In this document: positions 56,328 through 64,000 of the stretch, piece after piece
How positions within the stretch are numbered: the stretch's first letter is position 1
Layout of the letters: every line of letters begins with the position of its first letter
DNA from: DATLLN01 sp963797175
GTDB taxonomy: Bacteria > Actinomycetota > Thermoleophilia > Gaiellales > JAICJC01
DNA length: 64,000 nt
Direction of reading: 5' to 3'
Assembly (NCBI GenBank): GCA_963797175.1
Contig: CAWCOL010000009.1
Coordinates: 744,001 to 808,000 of the forward strand
Notes under the pieces: generated by a model
Told to the model about the DNA's origin: nothing
Database searches by the model: none
What the model saw: only the letters and a program-made list of their open reading frames with translations
Translations under genes and position numbers: made by a program

Positions 56328-57560
56328 TCAGCCGGCGGCGGGCGGGGTGATCACGCCGCTCGCCGAGAGCCGCGCCGCCCGGGCCCCGATGTCCTCGTGC
56401 GAGAGCTGCGAGATGACACCGACCGCCGCGGCGGAGGGATCGAGCTCCGGCTGCCCCGCGCCGACCAGGCGGACGGGAACGATCTTGCCCGACAGCCACT
56501 TGCCGGAGGCGTCCAGGCGCACGCGCAGGATCGCGCTGATGCCGAGCACGCCCTCGGTCGTGAAGTTGTGGTACCCCGCGAAGTCCCCCAGGCTGTAGGC
56601 GATCAGCCTGCCCTTGTAGAACTCCATCGCCCGCAGGACGTGGGGGCCGCTGCCGAGGACGAGGTCGGCGCCGGCGTCGATCGCCATCCGCGCGAACGCC
56701 TCGGGGTTGCCGCGGTTCTCGCCGTAGTAGATCTCGTCGCTGCCGGTCAGGTGCTGTGCGCCCGACCCCTCGGCGCCGGCGTGCATCGAGACGACGACCA
56801 GGTCGGCCTCGGCGTCCGCGTTGTGGATCAGGCGGCGGGCGGCCGTGAAGTCGTTCAGAGGTGCGTTGTTGGGGTAGGGGCCGAACCCGATCCAGGCCGT
56901 CTTGATGCCGCGGACGTCGATGGTGGTGATCTCGGTCGTGCGGCCGGTGTGGTGCAGCCCGGCGTGGTCGAGCGCGGCGACGGTGTCGTCGAGGCCCGCC
57001 TGCCAGAAGTCGAAGGCGTGGTTGTTGCCGTTGCTCATCAGCGTGAACCCGGCCTTCTTGAAGTACCGCGCGTACGACGGCGGGACGCGGAACTCGTAGC
57101 AGGCGCCGGGCGGCAGCGTGGCGCACTTGCCCGACGTCTGGTCGGTCAGCGTCCCCTCCAGGTTGGCGAAGGCGACGTCGGCCGGGATCGCCGAGTGCAC
57201 GGCGTCGAAGTAGCTGCCCGGGTTCGGCGCCACCGACCCGGCGAAGCCCAGCATCGTGTCCCCGACCGCCGAGATCGCGACCGACCCGGTCGCGGCGGGC
57301 GGAGGCGAGGACGTCGCCGGCGGCGAGGACTGCGGCGTCGAGGTTCCCCGCTGCGCGTGGGAGGCGGGCCCGCCCGAGACCGGGCTGGCCGCAGCGCCCT
57401 GGCCGCCGACCAGACGGGTGACGGCGAGGAAGGCGAGCAGCGCGACAACGACCAGCGCCCCGCCGGCCATCATCCGGCGCCGGCGCACGTCGCGCCGGCG
57501 GGCCGCGCGGTGCAGGCGCATCGCCTGTCGGCGCTCCCGGTGTGGATCGTGGTCGGGCAC
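56328..57560 (-). CDS. CapA-like metallophosphatase-fold protein
   Basis: A 410-residue protein from a GTG start. A basic N-terminus and one membrane helix (about residues 30-50) are followed by a Pro/Ser/Thr-rich linker and a PGA_cap domain: SAVGDTMLG, FANLEGTL, LMSNGNNHAFDFW, VVVSMHAGAE and DLVLGSGPHV. The fold is a calcineurin-like metallophosphatase linked to poly-gamma-glutamate capsule synthesis, but no other capsule gene is nearby. It faces outward. The divergent M20 gene starts 22 bases away. Confidence 0.85.
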   Translation of the reverse strand: MPDHDPHRERRQAMRLHRAARRRDVRRRRMMAGGALVVVALLAFLAVTRLVGGQGAAASPVSGGPASHAQRGTSTPQSSPPATSSPPPAATGSVAISAVGDTMLGFAGSVAPNPGSYFDAVHSAIPADVAFANLEGTLTDQTSGKCATLPPGACYEFRVPPSYARYFKKAGFTLMSNGNNHAFDFWQAGLDDTVAALDHAGLHHTGRTTEITTIDVRGIKTAWIGFGPYPNNAPLNDFTAARRLIHNADAEADLVVVSMHAGAEGSGAQHLTGSDEIYYGENRGNPEAFARMAIDAGADLVLGSGPHVLRAMEFYKGRLIAYSLGDFAGYHNFTTEGVLGISAILRVRLDASGKWLSGKIVPVRLVGAGQPELDPSAAAVGVISQLSHEDIGARAARLSASGVITPPAAG

Positions 57561-57582
57561 GGTTCACCTATCATCGCCGACG

Positions 57583-58887
57583 GTGACGCTGGAGCAGCGC
57601 ATTTGCGAGGGGATCGCGGCGGCACGTGAGGAGCTGGTCGAGCTGACCACGCAGCTGATCGGCTTCGACACGACCGCGCGCGGGCTCGACGACCCGCCCC
57701 GCCAGGAGGAGGACCTCCAGTCCTCCCTGGGCGACCGCCTTCGCGCGGCCGGCGCCTCGGTCGAGCTGTGGGAGCCTGACCCCGCCGACGTGGCCGGCAC
57801 GCGCCAGATCCCGGAAGGGCTGCGGTTCGAGGGACGACCGCAGATGGCCGCCACGCTGGCCGGCGCCGGCGGAGGGCCAAGTCTGCTGTTCAACGGGCAC
57901 ATCGACGTCGTGCCGTCCGAGCCGCGCGACCGCTGGACGAGCGATCCCAACCGCGCCGAGGTGCGCGACGGCAACCTGTACGGGCGCGGCTCCTGCGACA
58001 TGAAGGGCGGCGTCGCCGCGATGGTCTTCGCCGCCGAGATGCTGCGCCGTCTGGACGTGCCGCTGCGCGGCGACCTGATCGTGAACACGGTCACCGACGA
58101 GGAGTCGTCCGGCGCCGGCGGCCTGGCCGCCGTCCGCCACGGCGTCGCTGCCGACGCGGCCATCGTCACCGAGCCGACGGCATTCGACGTGTGGGTCGGC
58201 TGTCGCGGCTCGCTCTCGCCGACGATCACGGTGACCGGCCGGCCCGGCCACGCCGAGATGGCGCAGCCGCACTGGCGCGACGGCGGCGCCGTCAACGCGA
58301 TCGAGAAGATGGGCGTCGTGCTGGACGCGATCCGCGAGCTGCGCGACGAGTGGCGCGGCCGCCCCGACCACCTGCACCCGCACCTGTCGCCGGGCGACAT
58401 CGTCCCCGCCATCGTCGCCGGCGGGGAGTGGGTGGTCACCTACCCCTCCTCGTGCACGCTCGAGTGCGAGATCATGTACCTGCCCGGCCACGCCGACGGG
58501 GAGGGCTGGGGCACGATGGTCGAGACCGAGGTCGAGGAATTCCTGCTGCGCCGCACCGCGGCCGACCCGTGGCTGGCCGAGCATCCGCCGCGGATCGACT
58601 GGAGTCTCGACATTCCGCCGTACGAGGTCGATCCGGGCCTGGGGATCGTGTCCGCCATGCTGGGCGCCAGCGACGCGGTGGGAGAGCCCTCGCGGCTGTC
58701 CGGGCTCGACTCCTGGTTCGACGCGGCCAGCTTCACCCGGTTCGGCGGCACGCCGGCGATCGGCTGGGGCCCGCGCGACATCGCCTGGGCGCACACGATC
58801 GACGAGTACGTGCCGGTGGACGACCTGGTGCGCTGCGCCCAGGGGCTGGCCCTGGCCGCCGTGCGGCACTGCGGGGTGGTGGAGTGA
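57583..58887 (+). CDS. M20 family metallopeptidase (ArgE/DapE-like)
   Basis: A 434-residue enzyme: LLFNGHIDVVP (first zinc ligands), RGSCDMKGG (bridging Asp), TDEESSGAGG (catalytic Glu) and AHTIDEYVPV (last His). The lid domain lies about residues 200-320. M20 enzymes remove acyl or amino groups from amino acids or peptides. The substrate is not predictable. The GTG at 57583 overlaps no promoter of the opposite gene; the stop overlaps the acetyltransferase start (GTGA). Confidence 0.87.
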   Translation: MTLEQRICEGIAAAREELVELTTQLIGFDTTARGLDDPPRQEEDLQSSLGDRLRAAGASVELWEPDPADVAGTRQIPEGLRFEGRPQMAATLAGAGGGPSLLFNGHIDVVPSEPRDRWTSDPNRAEVRDGNLYGRGSCDMKGGVAAMVFAAEMLRRLDVPLRGDLIVNTVTDEESSGAGGLAAVRHGVAADAAIVTEPTAFDVWVGCRGSLSPTITVTGRPGHAEMAQPHWRDGGAVNAIEKMGVVLDAIRELRDEWRGRPDHLHPHLSPGDIVPAIVAGGEWVVTYPSSCTLECEIMYLPGHADGEGWGTMVETEVEEFLLRRTAADPWLAEHPPRIDWSLDIPPYEVDPGLGIVSAMLGASDAVGEPSRLSGLDSWFDAASFTRFGGTPAIGWGPRDIAWAHTIDEYVPVDDLVRCAQGLALAAVRHCGVVE

Positions 58888-59348
58888 CGGTGGCGCTGAC
58901 CCGGTTGGCAACGGCATCCGACGCGGCGCTGGTGGCCAAGCTGCTGCGCGCCTTCTTCAGCCACGAGGCCCGCGAGGTGGCGCACCTGCGCCAGAACGTC
59001 GAGGCGATCCTGGAGGATCCGGGGCGCGGCTTCTTCACGCTGGCCGGAGACCGCGGCGTCGCCACCACCACCATCCGCATCTCGGCCGGCGGCGGGTGCA
59101 GCGCCGAGATCGAGGAGGTCTGGGTGCAGCCGTCCGCCCGCGGCCGGGGCATCGGCGCGCAGCTGCTGCGCTCGGCGATCGGCGAGTGCCGCCGCCGCGG
59201 CATCGACTCGATCGAGCTGAGGGTGACGCCCGACGACCAGGAGATCGGGATCCCCACCTTCTATACGAAGCAGGGCTTCCACGACCGTGGGCGGCTCATC
59301 TTCGAGTACTGCGGCGACGACCTCGACGCCGACGCCGCGACCGGCTGA
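58884..59348 (+). CDS. GNAT acetyltransferase
   Basis: A 154-residue single-domain GNAT: EIEEVWVQPSARGRGIGAQLL holds the acetyl-CoA loop (RGRGIG), and PTFYTKQGFHDRGRLIFE the C-terminal strand. It is coupled to the M20 gene by a GTGA overlap, so its substrate may be the amine released by that peptidase. This is inference from context. Confidence 0.87.
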   Translation: MTVALTRLATASDAALVAKLLRAFFSHEAREVAHLRQNVEAILEDPGRGFFTLAGDRGVATTTIRISAGGGCSAEIEEVWVQPSARGRGIGAQLLRSAIGECRRRGIDSIELRVTPDDQEIGIPTFYTKQGFHDRGRLIFEYCGDDLDADAATG

Positions 59349-59357
59349 GCCGGCCGC

Positions 59358-60455
59358 TCACTCGTCGCCGGAGACGGGCAGGCTGAGGTCGGCGGCCTGC
59401 TCGAGCAGCTCGATCGCCGCCTCGGTGCGGCCGGCGCGGCGCAGGAACTTGCCGTACCAGCGGTAGGCCCGGGCCAGCTCGCGATGCCAGCCGTTCTGCC
59501 GGCGCAGCGACGCGATCGCCGAGGTGTAGGCGCGGTCGGCGCGGTCGATGTCGCCGCGCTCGTCATAGACCCGCGCCAGCACCAGGTAGGCCTCGCCCAG
59601 CTCGCCCGGCGCCGACTGGTCGCCCAGCAGCTCGATCGCCTGCCGGGCCGCCGTCGCGGCCTCCTCCGGACGGGCCGCCTGCAGCTCGCAACGCGCCTCC
59701 TCGACCAGCACGAAGCCGAGGTCGACCGCGCTCGGCCGCGGCCCGAACAGCGCCCGCGCCTCGGCCAGCGCCAGCCGCGCCTCCTCGGTGCGCATGTCGT
59801 CCAGCAGCAGGTGGGCGTGCGTGTGCAGCGCGTTCGCCAGGAAGTACTCCTCGCCCGCCAGCCGGCCGACCTCGACCGCCTCGGCGGAGTACTCGACCGC
59901 CTTGCGGGTGTTGCCCTGCATCGCGGACATGCGCGCCAGTGCGTAGCGGATGCGCGCCCGGGTGAGGTGATCGATCTCGTCGGCGCCCTGCCGCACCAGC
60001 TCCGCCAGCAGCGAGCTGGCGCGGCCGTAGTCGCCGGCGTCGGTGGCCGCGTAGGAGAGCGCCACCGAGAAGTGCGCGCGGAGCAGCGGGTCACCGTCCG
60101 GGCCGACCCGCTCGAGAACGCCCTCCATCAGCTCCATCGCCGCCTGCGCGTCGCCCAGGCCGGAGTGGATCCGGGCCAGCTCCCAGTAAAGCGGCCGCCG
60201 CTCCGCGGGGTCGGGGCTCCCACCCCGTTCGACGGCACGGACGAGCATGTCGCGGGCCAGCTCCTCCTGGCCCCTGCGCGTCGCGACGGTGCCCAGCGCC
60301 TCGTACGCGAGGCTGGCCAGCGGGCCGTCGCCGGCGGCGTCCGCGTCGGCCGCGACCGCGCGGAGCAGCTCCTCGGCACGGTCGTACTCGAGCAGGCCGA
60401 CCAGGAGCGAGGCCTCCTGGAGGCGATCGTCGTCTGCATTGCCGACGGCGTCCAT
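59358..60455 (-). CDS. TPR-repeat protein
   Basis: A 365-residue, all-helical protein made of about eight TPR-like units (YDRAEELLRAVAADADAAGD, LGDAQAAMELMEGVLERVG, ERGDIDRADRAYTSAIASL). No DNA-binding or enzymatic domain is present, unlike many TPR regulators of this composition, so it is probably a scaffold. It ends 9 bases from the GNAT stop (convergent) and follows ygfZ on the same strand. Confidence 0.8.
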   Translation of the reverse strand: MDAVGNADDDRLQEASLLVGLLEYDRAEELLRAVAADADAAGDGPLASLAYEALGTVATRRGQEELARDMLVRAVERGGSPDPAERRPLYWELARIHSGLGDAQAAMELMEGVLERVGPDGDPLLRAHFSVALSYAATDAGDYGRASSLLAELVRQGADEIDHLTRARIRYALARMSAMQGNTRKAVEYSAEAVEVGRLAGEEYFLANALHTHAHLLLDDMRTEEARLALAEARALFGPRPSAVDLGFVLVEEARCELQAARPEEAATAARQAIELLGDQSAPGELGEAYLVLARVYDERGDIDRADRAYTSAIASLRRQNGWHRELARAYRWYGKFLRRAGRTEAAIELLEQAADLSLPVSGDE

Positions 60456-60466
60456 CGGACGCGAGC

Positions 60467-61252
60467 CTACGGGATCTGCGGTGCGAAGGGCAGGCCGCGC
60501 ACCCGCGCGCGGTGCCCGCCGGCCTCGACCAGGTCGCCGTCGCCCACCTCGCGGCGGAGCACGGCGAGCGCGATCGGCCCGTGGCGCGGCGACTGGGCGG
60601 GCGACGTGACGCGGCCGACGGCCTTGCCGCCCGCGACGACCTCCGCCCCGGCCGCCGCCGCTCCGTCCTCGAACGCAAGTCCTCGCAGGCCGCGGTTGGC
60701 GTGGCCGCGGTAGCGCAGCCTGGCGACCGGCTCCTGTCCGGGATAGCAGCCCTTGGTGAAGCTGATCGCCCGCTCCTCCAGCCCCGCCTCCGCCGGCATC
60801 GACTCGCCGTCGAACTCGCGGCCGAAGCGCGGCATGCCGGCCTCGATCCGGGCCAGCTCCCACGCCAGCGGATCGTCCGATTCGGCGGGCGGCTCCGCCA
60901 GCAGCCGGTACGGGCCGATCGGCGTCGCGATCTCGGCCAGCGCGCCGTCCGCTTCGCCCCAGACGACGGCGTGGCCGCTGGGCGCCAGCTCGACCTTGCG
61001 CCGGAACCGCGAGCGCAGCAGCGTCGCCAGCACCTCGTCTCGCCGGGCCGGGTCGGTGGCGAGCACCAGCCCGCCGTCCGCGGCGAACACCTCCACGTCG
61101 GCGATCACGCGTGCCTTGGGCGTCAGCAGCAGCGCGTACACCCCGCCGCCGGGCGGGGGCGACTCGACATCGTTGGAGAGCATGCTCTGGAGGTAGGCGA
61201 CCGCGTCCGGCCCGCTTGCCGTCACGGTCGATCGGTCGAGCAGGACTGCCAT
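60467..61252 (-). CDS. ygfZ: YgfZ-like folate-binding protein
   Basis: A 261-residue protein of the GcvT/YgfZ family. The signature KGCYPGQEPVARLRYRG with its Cys is intact, and LLTPKARVIADVEVF and RGLRGLAFE are conserved. YgfZ uses tetrahydrofolate to help maintain iron-sulfur proteins. The ATG at 61252 is used because 48 upstream codons overlap the M20 gene in the opposite direction. Only 43 bases separate the two starts. Confidence 0.9.
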   Translation of the reverse strand: MAVLLDRSTVTASGPDAVAYLQSMLSNDVESPPPGGGVYALLLTPKARVIADVEVFAADGGLVLATDPARRDEVLATLLRSRFRRKVELAPSGHAVVWGEADGALAEIATPIGPYRLLAEPPAESDDPLAWELARIEAGMPRFGREFDGESMPAEAGLEERAISFTKGCYPGQEPVARLRYRGHANRGLRGLAFEDGAAAAGAEVVAGGKAVGRVTSPAQSPRHGPIALAVLRREVGDGDLVEAGGHRARVRGLPFAPQIP

Positions 61253-61295
61253 GAGGGAAGCGTAGACGCGCCGGTGAAGGCGGCATACTGCGCCG

Positions 61296-62390
61296 ATGCC
61301 GGTCGATCTGTTCTGCGAGCGCCTCGCGGCGATGGTCAACGTCGATTCGCCGTCAGGCGGCGTCGAGCAGGAGGCCGTGGCCGGGATGCTCGCCACCTGG
61401 CTGGCGCCGCTCGGTGCGCGTGCCGAGTGGGTGGCCGAGCCCGACTACCCGGCCCGCAGCCTGGTGGTCACGCTGCCCGGCGCCGGCGCCGGCACGGTCG
61501 CGCTGGTCGGCCACGCCGACACCGTCTTCCCGCTCGGCACCGCCGCCGCCCGGCCGTTCCGGCGCGAGGGCGACCGCTGCTACGGGCCCGGCGTCGCCGA
61601 CATGAAGGGCGGGCTGGTGCTCGCCGCGATGGCGATGGAGCAGCTCGGCCCGTCCGGCCCGTTCGCCGAGCTGCGGCTGATCGTCTGCGCCGACGAGGAG
61701 GTGCGGTTGGCGGCGCCGGCTGCGACCACGTACGCACGCGGCTGCGACGCCGCCCTCGTCTTCGAGTGCGCCCGTGCGAACGGCGACCTCGTCGGCTCCC
61801 GCAAGGGCGCGGTGTGGCGGACGATGGAGCTGACCGGGGTCGCCGCCCACGCCGGCGCCGACACCGCCCGCGGGCGCAGCGCGGTGACCGCGCTCGCCCA
61901 CGAGACGCTGCGCATCGAGGGGCTCACCGCCGGCCGCCCCGAGATGACGTCCGTCGTCACCACCATGGCCGGGGGCGATGCGGCCAACACCGTCCCCGGA
62001 TGGGCGCGAGCCACGCTCGACATCCGCTCCAGCGACCCCGCCGACCTCGTCCACGCCGTCGCCGAGCTGGAGCGCCCCAGTCCCCACGATGGCGTCGAGA
62101 TCGCGATCACCGACCGCGGCACCTGGCCGCCGATGCCGCGCCACGACGCACTGGTCGGCGTGGCGAGGACGCTCGCCGTCGCTCACGGCCTGGAGCTGGG
62201 CGAGCAGCACTCGGGCGGCGTATCCGACGGCTGCTGGACGGGCGACGAGGGGATCCCCACCATCGACGGGCTCGGGCCCGTGGGCGGCCACGACCACACG
62301 GCCGACGAGTGGATCGAGGTGGAGACGCTCGAGCGGCGGATCGGCTGGGTCGCCGAGCTGATCGCCGCGGCCGCTCAGTTGCGCTCGTAG
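61296..62390 (+). CDS. M20 family peptidase (CPG2-like)
   Basis: A 364-residue protein: LVGHADTVFPLG (zinc), GPGVADMKGG (bridging Asp), VCADEEV (catalytic Glu pair), GGDAANTVPGWARATLDIR and GLGPVGGHDHTADEW (last His). The pattern matches carboxypeptidase G2-like glutamate-releasing enzymes more than ArgE. It is shorter than the other M20 protein here and is not a close paralogue. The stop overlaps the GT39-like gene by 16 bases on the opposite strand. Confidence 0.87.
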   Translation: MPVDLFCERLAAMVNVDSPSGGVEQEAVAGMLATWLAPLGARAEWVAEPDYPARSLVVTLPGAGAGTVALVGHADTVFPLGTAAARPFRREGDRCYGPGVADMKGGLVLAAMAMEQLGPSGPFAELRLIVCADEEVRLAAPAATTYARGCDAALVFECARANGDLVGSRKGAVWRTMELTGVAAHAGADTARGRSAVTALAHETLRIEGLTAGRPEMTSVVTTMAGGDAANTVPGWARATLDIRSSDPADLVHAVAELERPSPHDGVEIAITDRGTWPPMPRHDALVGVARTLAVAHGLELGEQHSGGVSDGCWTGDEGIPTIDGLGPVGGHDHTADEWIEVETLERRIGWVAELIAAAAQLRS

Positions 62391-63800
62391 ATCACGATCC
62401 CGTCCACCTTCGCCGCGCGGTGGAAGTGGGCGCGCATGATCCGTCCCGTCCGGCCGCTCTTGTCCAGCTTGCGCGGGTGGTGCAGTCCGACGACCCAGCG
62501 CGGGCCGTCCGGGGAGGCGAGCTGCCGGTCGACCTGCGCCAGCGCCCCCGGGATCGCCTGGATGTTGCGGTACCAGAGGTACGGCACGGGTGGGTCGCGG
62601 TCGGCCAGGTAGTTGATGTCGGCGCCCGCCCACAGCACGAACACGTGGTCGCCGGGCGCCGTGTGCGCCGTCAGCCAGTCCGCCAGCGCCGCCGAGTGCG
62701 GCAGGTGCGGGTCCTCCGGGAAGATCGAGCGGACGCGGGCGTCGCCCGACTCGGTCCAGAGCGCCGCGGAGCCGGCCAGCGCCAGCGCCGCCAGCCCGCC
62801 CGCCGCGATCGCCCGCCAGGCGACCGGCCGGCGCAGCAGCGCGTAGGCGCCGACCCCGGCCAGCGCCGCCAGCGGCGGGCACAGCTGGAGGTAGTAGTGC
62901 GGGTGGAAGTTGCCGCCGCCCAGCACCGCCAGCGCTGCCGCCGCCAGCCACAGCCGGAGCAGCAGGTGCGAGCCGCGCCAGCCCAGGCCGGCCAGCAGCA
63001 CCAGCAGCCCGAGCGAGATCGCGACGGCCGGGAAGGAGCCGGTGAACAGCGAGACGCGGTCGGCCGGCGACCCGGACAGCAGCGAGTCGCCCTGCTGGCG
63101 GTAGGTCACCATCGCGTACCACCAGTGGCTGAGGTTGCCCGACGCGAGCGCGCCGATCGCGACCGGCACCAGCGACGTGAGCACGATCACGCGCCGCCGG
63201 GACGATGCCGGCACGGCGCCGGGACAGCAGCAGGAAGGCGACCGCGGCCAGACCGCCGTCGAATCCGGACTGCTTGATCATCACCGCGCTCCCCGTCAGC
63301 AGGCCGCAGGCGACCAGCCAGCGCGTCGCGCCGGTGCGCACGTAGGCGAGCACCGCGAGCAGCGCGAGGCCCGCGGGCAGCGACGCGAGCAGCTCGCCGG
63401 ACAGCGTGAACGCCTCGATCCGCGGCGCCGAGCCGAACGTGGCCAGGAGCAGCGCCGCGAGCACTGCCGGTATCCTCCCCGCGGTTCGCTCGGTCACCAG
63501 GAACGTCACCCCGACAACCGCCGCCGCGACCAGCGCGGCGGCGAGACGGAGGGCGACCGTCGAGCCGCCATCCACATGCAGCAGCGCCCGGAAGACCAGC
63601 AACAGTCCCTGCGGACGGTCGACCCAGACCCCGCCGACGGCCCGGTCGTAGAGGCCCGCGCCGCGCGACCAGAGCCGGGCGACCTCGCCGTACCCCCCCT
63701 CGTCGGCGGTCAGCGGGATGCCCAGGTACGGCAGGCGCACGAGGACGGCGAGGGCCATCGCAAGCGCCGCCCACGCAACTGGGGGCCCCCGGTGCAGCAC
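62375..63800 (-). CDS. GT39-like membrane glycosyltransferase (one frameshift)
   Basis: About 475 residues after correction. The N-terminal half has LTADEGGYGEVARLW (acidic pair of the first outer loop), WVDRPQGLLLVFRALL and several membrane segments. The second half continues in another frame (SHWWYAMVTYRQQGDSLLSG, NFHPHYYLQLCPPLAAL) and ends in a soluble domain. One extra base between about 63180 and 63230 explains the break. A relative of the gene at 15403-16899 but not a close copy. Confidence 0.78.
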
Positions 63801-64000
63801 GTCGATCGCCCGACCGCCCTGCTTGCGGCGACGGCGTTCCTGATCGCGCTGGGCGCCCAGATCCTCACGTTCGGCGTCTCGCTGACGCCCGACCGCTACG
63901 TCCTGGTGCTGCTCGCCCCCGCGCTGGTGCTCGGGGTCGGCCGTCGTTTCGCGCTCGATTTCGTTCCCTTCGTGCTGCTGATCGTGTGGTACGAGGAGTG
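63792..64000 (+). CDS. PAP2-like membrane protein (partial)
   Basis: A frame from GTG 63792 runs off the right edge after 69 codons. It has two membrane segments (TALLAATAFLIALGAQIL, and YVLVLLAPALVLGVG) and RRFALDFVPFVLLIVWYEE, the entry to the PAP2/inositol-phosphotransferase-type fold in actinobacteria. The catalytic residues lie beyond the window. It starts inside the first codons of the divergent GT39-like gene. Confidence 0.55.
   Translation, partial: MQHVDRPTALLAATAFLIALGAQILTFGVSLTPDRYVLVLLAPALVLGVGRRFALDFVPFVLLIVWYEE

Noticed and set aside
59358..63277. Very long minus- and plus-strand frames over the TPR, YgfZ, M20 and GT39-like genes
   Set aside because: Only sub-segments match protein families; the rest is antisense or out-of-frame Arg/Ala/Pro-rich translation.

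Overview
The window is a single stretch of very GC-rich, densely packed bacterial DNA with many GTG/TTG starts, ATGA/GTGA stop-start overlaps and several apparently leaderless genes. This and the gene families (DUF1501/DUF1800 pair, YcnI and CopC-CopD proteins, DUF5317, high-GC codon use) suggest an actinobacterium, probably of the Thermoleophilia (Solirubrobacterales/Gaiellales type). That placement is an inference from gene content. No rRNA, tRNA, CRISPR array or transposase was recognised.

Layout. 1-2.5 kb: an unusual kinase / M23-like / class III aminotransferase fusion running off the left edge, then a mini zinc-ribbon protein. 2.5-10.1 kb: an SGNH-like membrane protein, a HerA/DUF87 ATPase, a choline-kinase-like protein divergent from a dimethylglycine/sarcosine-dehydrogenase-like flavoprotein, and a DEAD-box helicase. 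10.1-10.5 kb: a gene-free, hairpin- and repeat-rich stretch. 10.5-17.2 kb (minus strand): a GT39-like mannosyltransferase, glycerol kinase and two ABC-2 type ATPase/permease pairs, all tightly overlapped. 17.2-20.5 kb: a small unknown gene, an acyl-CoA synthetase and a class III aminotransferase. 20.6-21.7 kb: VOC and cupin-TPR proteins. 21.7-36.8 kb: a catabolic locus. It holds two phytoene-desaturase-like flavoprotein oxidases, an SDR, an SMP-30-like protein, a PhoX-like protein, a polyamine-type ABC importer, a divergent enolase-like protein, a glycerate kinase, a second class III aminotransferase and a GntR/FCD regulator. 37-39.7 kb: EAL-HDOD, HtpX and LemA. 39.8-53.6 kb: an envelope copper-handling region with three YcnI paralogues, two CopC-CopD fusions, other metal-binding-looking proteins, a 32-residue membrane peptide and a DUF1800/DUF1501 pair. 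53.5-64 kb: DUF5317, a GGDEF/HD-GYP protein, a 30-residue peptide, CapA-like, two M20 peptidases, GNAT, TPR, YgfZ, a second GT39-like protein and the start of a PAP2-like membrane protein.

How genes work together. The strongest system signal is a 13-bp motif, GTNNACTGTNNAC. It occurs five times, each time at the head of a transcription unit in the 19-37 kb region, including the GntR gene itself. I infer one autoregulated regulon that imports an unidentified amine-like compound, oxidises and transaminates it, and feeds a C3 product through glycerate to 2-phosphoglycerate and PEP. The enolase-like member carries substitutions at conserved active-site positions. The copper region combines predicted N-terminal-histidine copper binders with CopCD-type membrane proteins.

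Quality note. Many genes, above all between 26.5 and 33.4 kb, are interrupted by single-base frameshifts, nearly all equivalent to one extra base, usually in short G/C runs. Conserved motifs and stop-start overlaps are intact on both sides, so I read these as probable assembly errors and give each gene its full reconstructed span.
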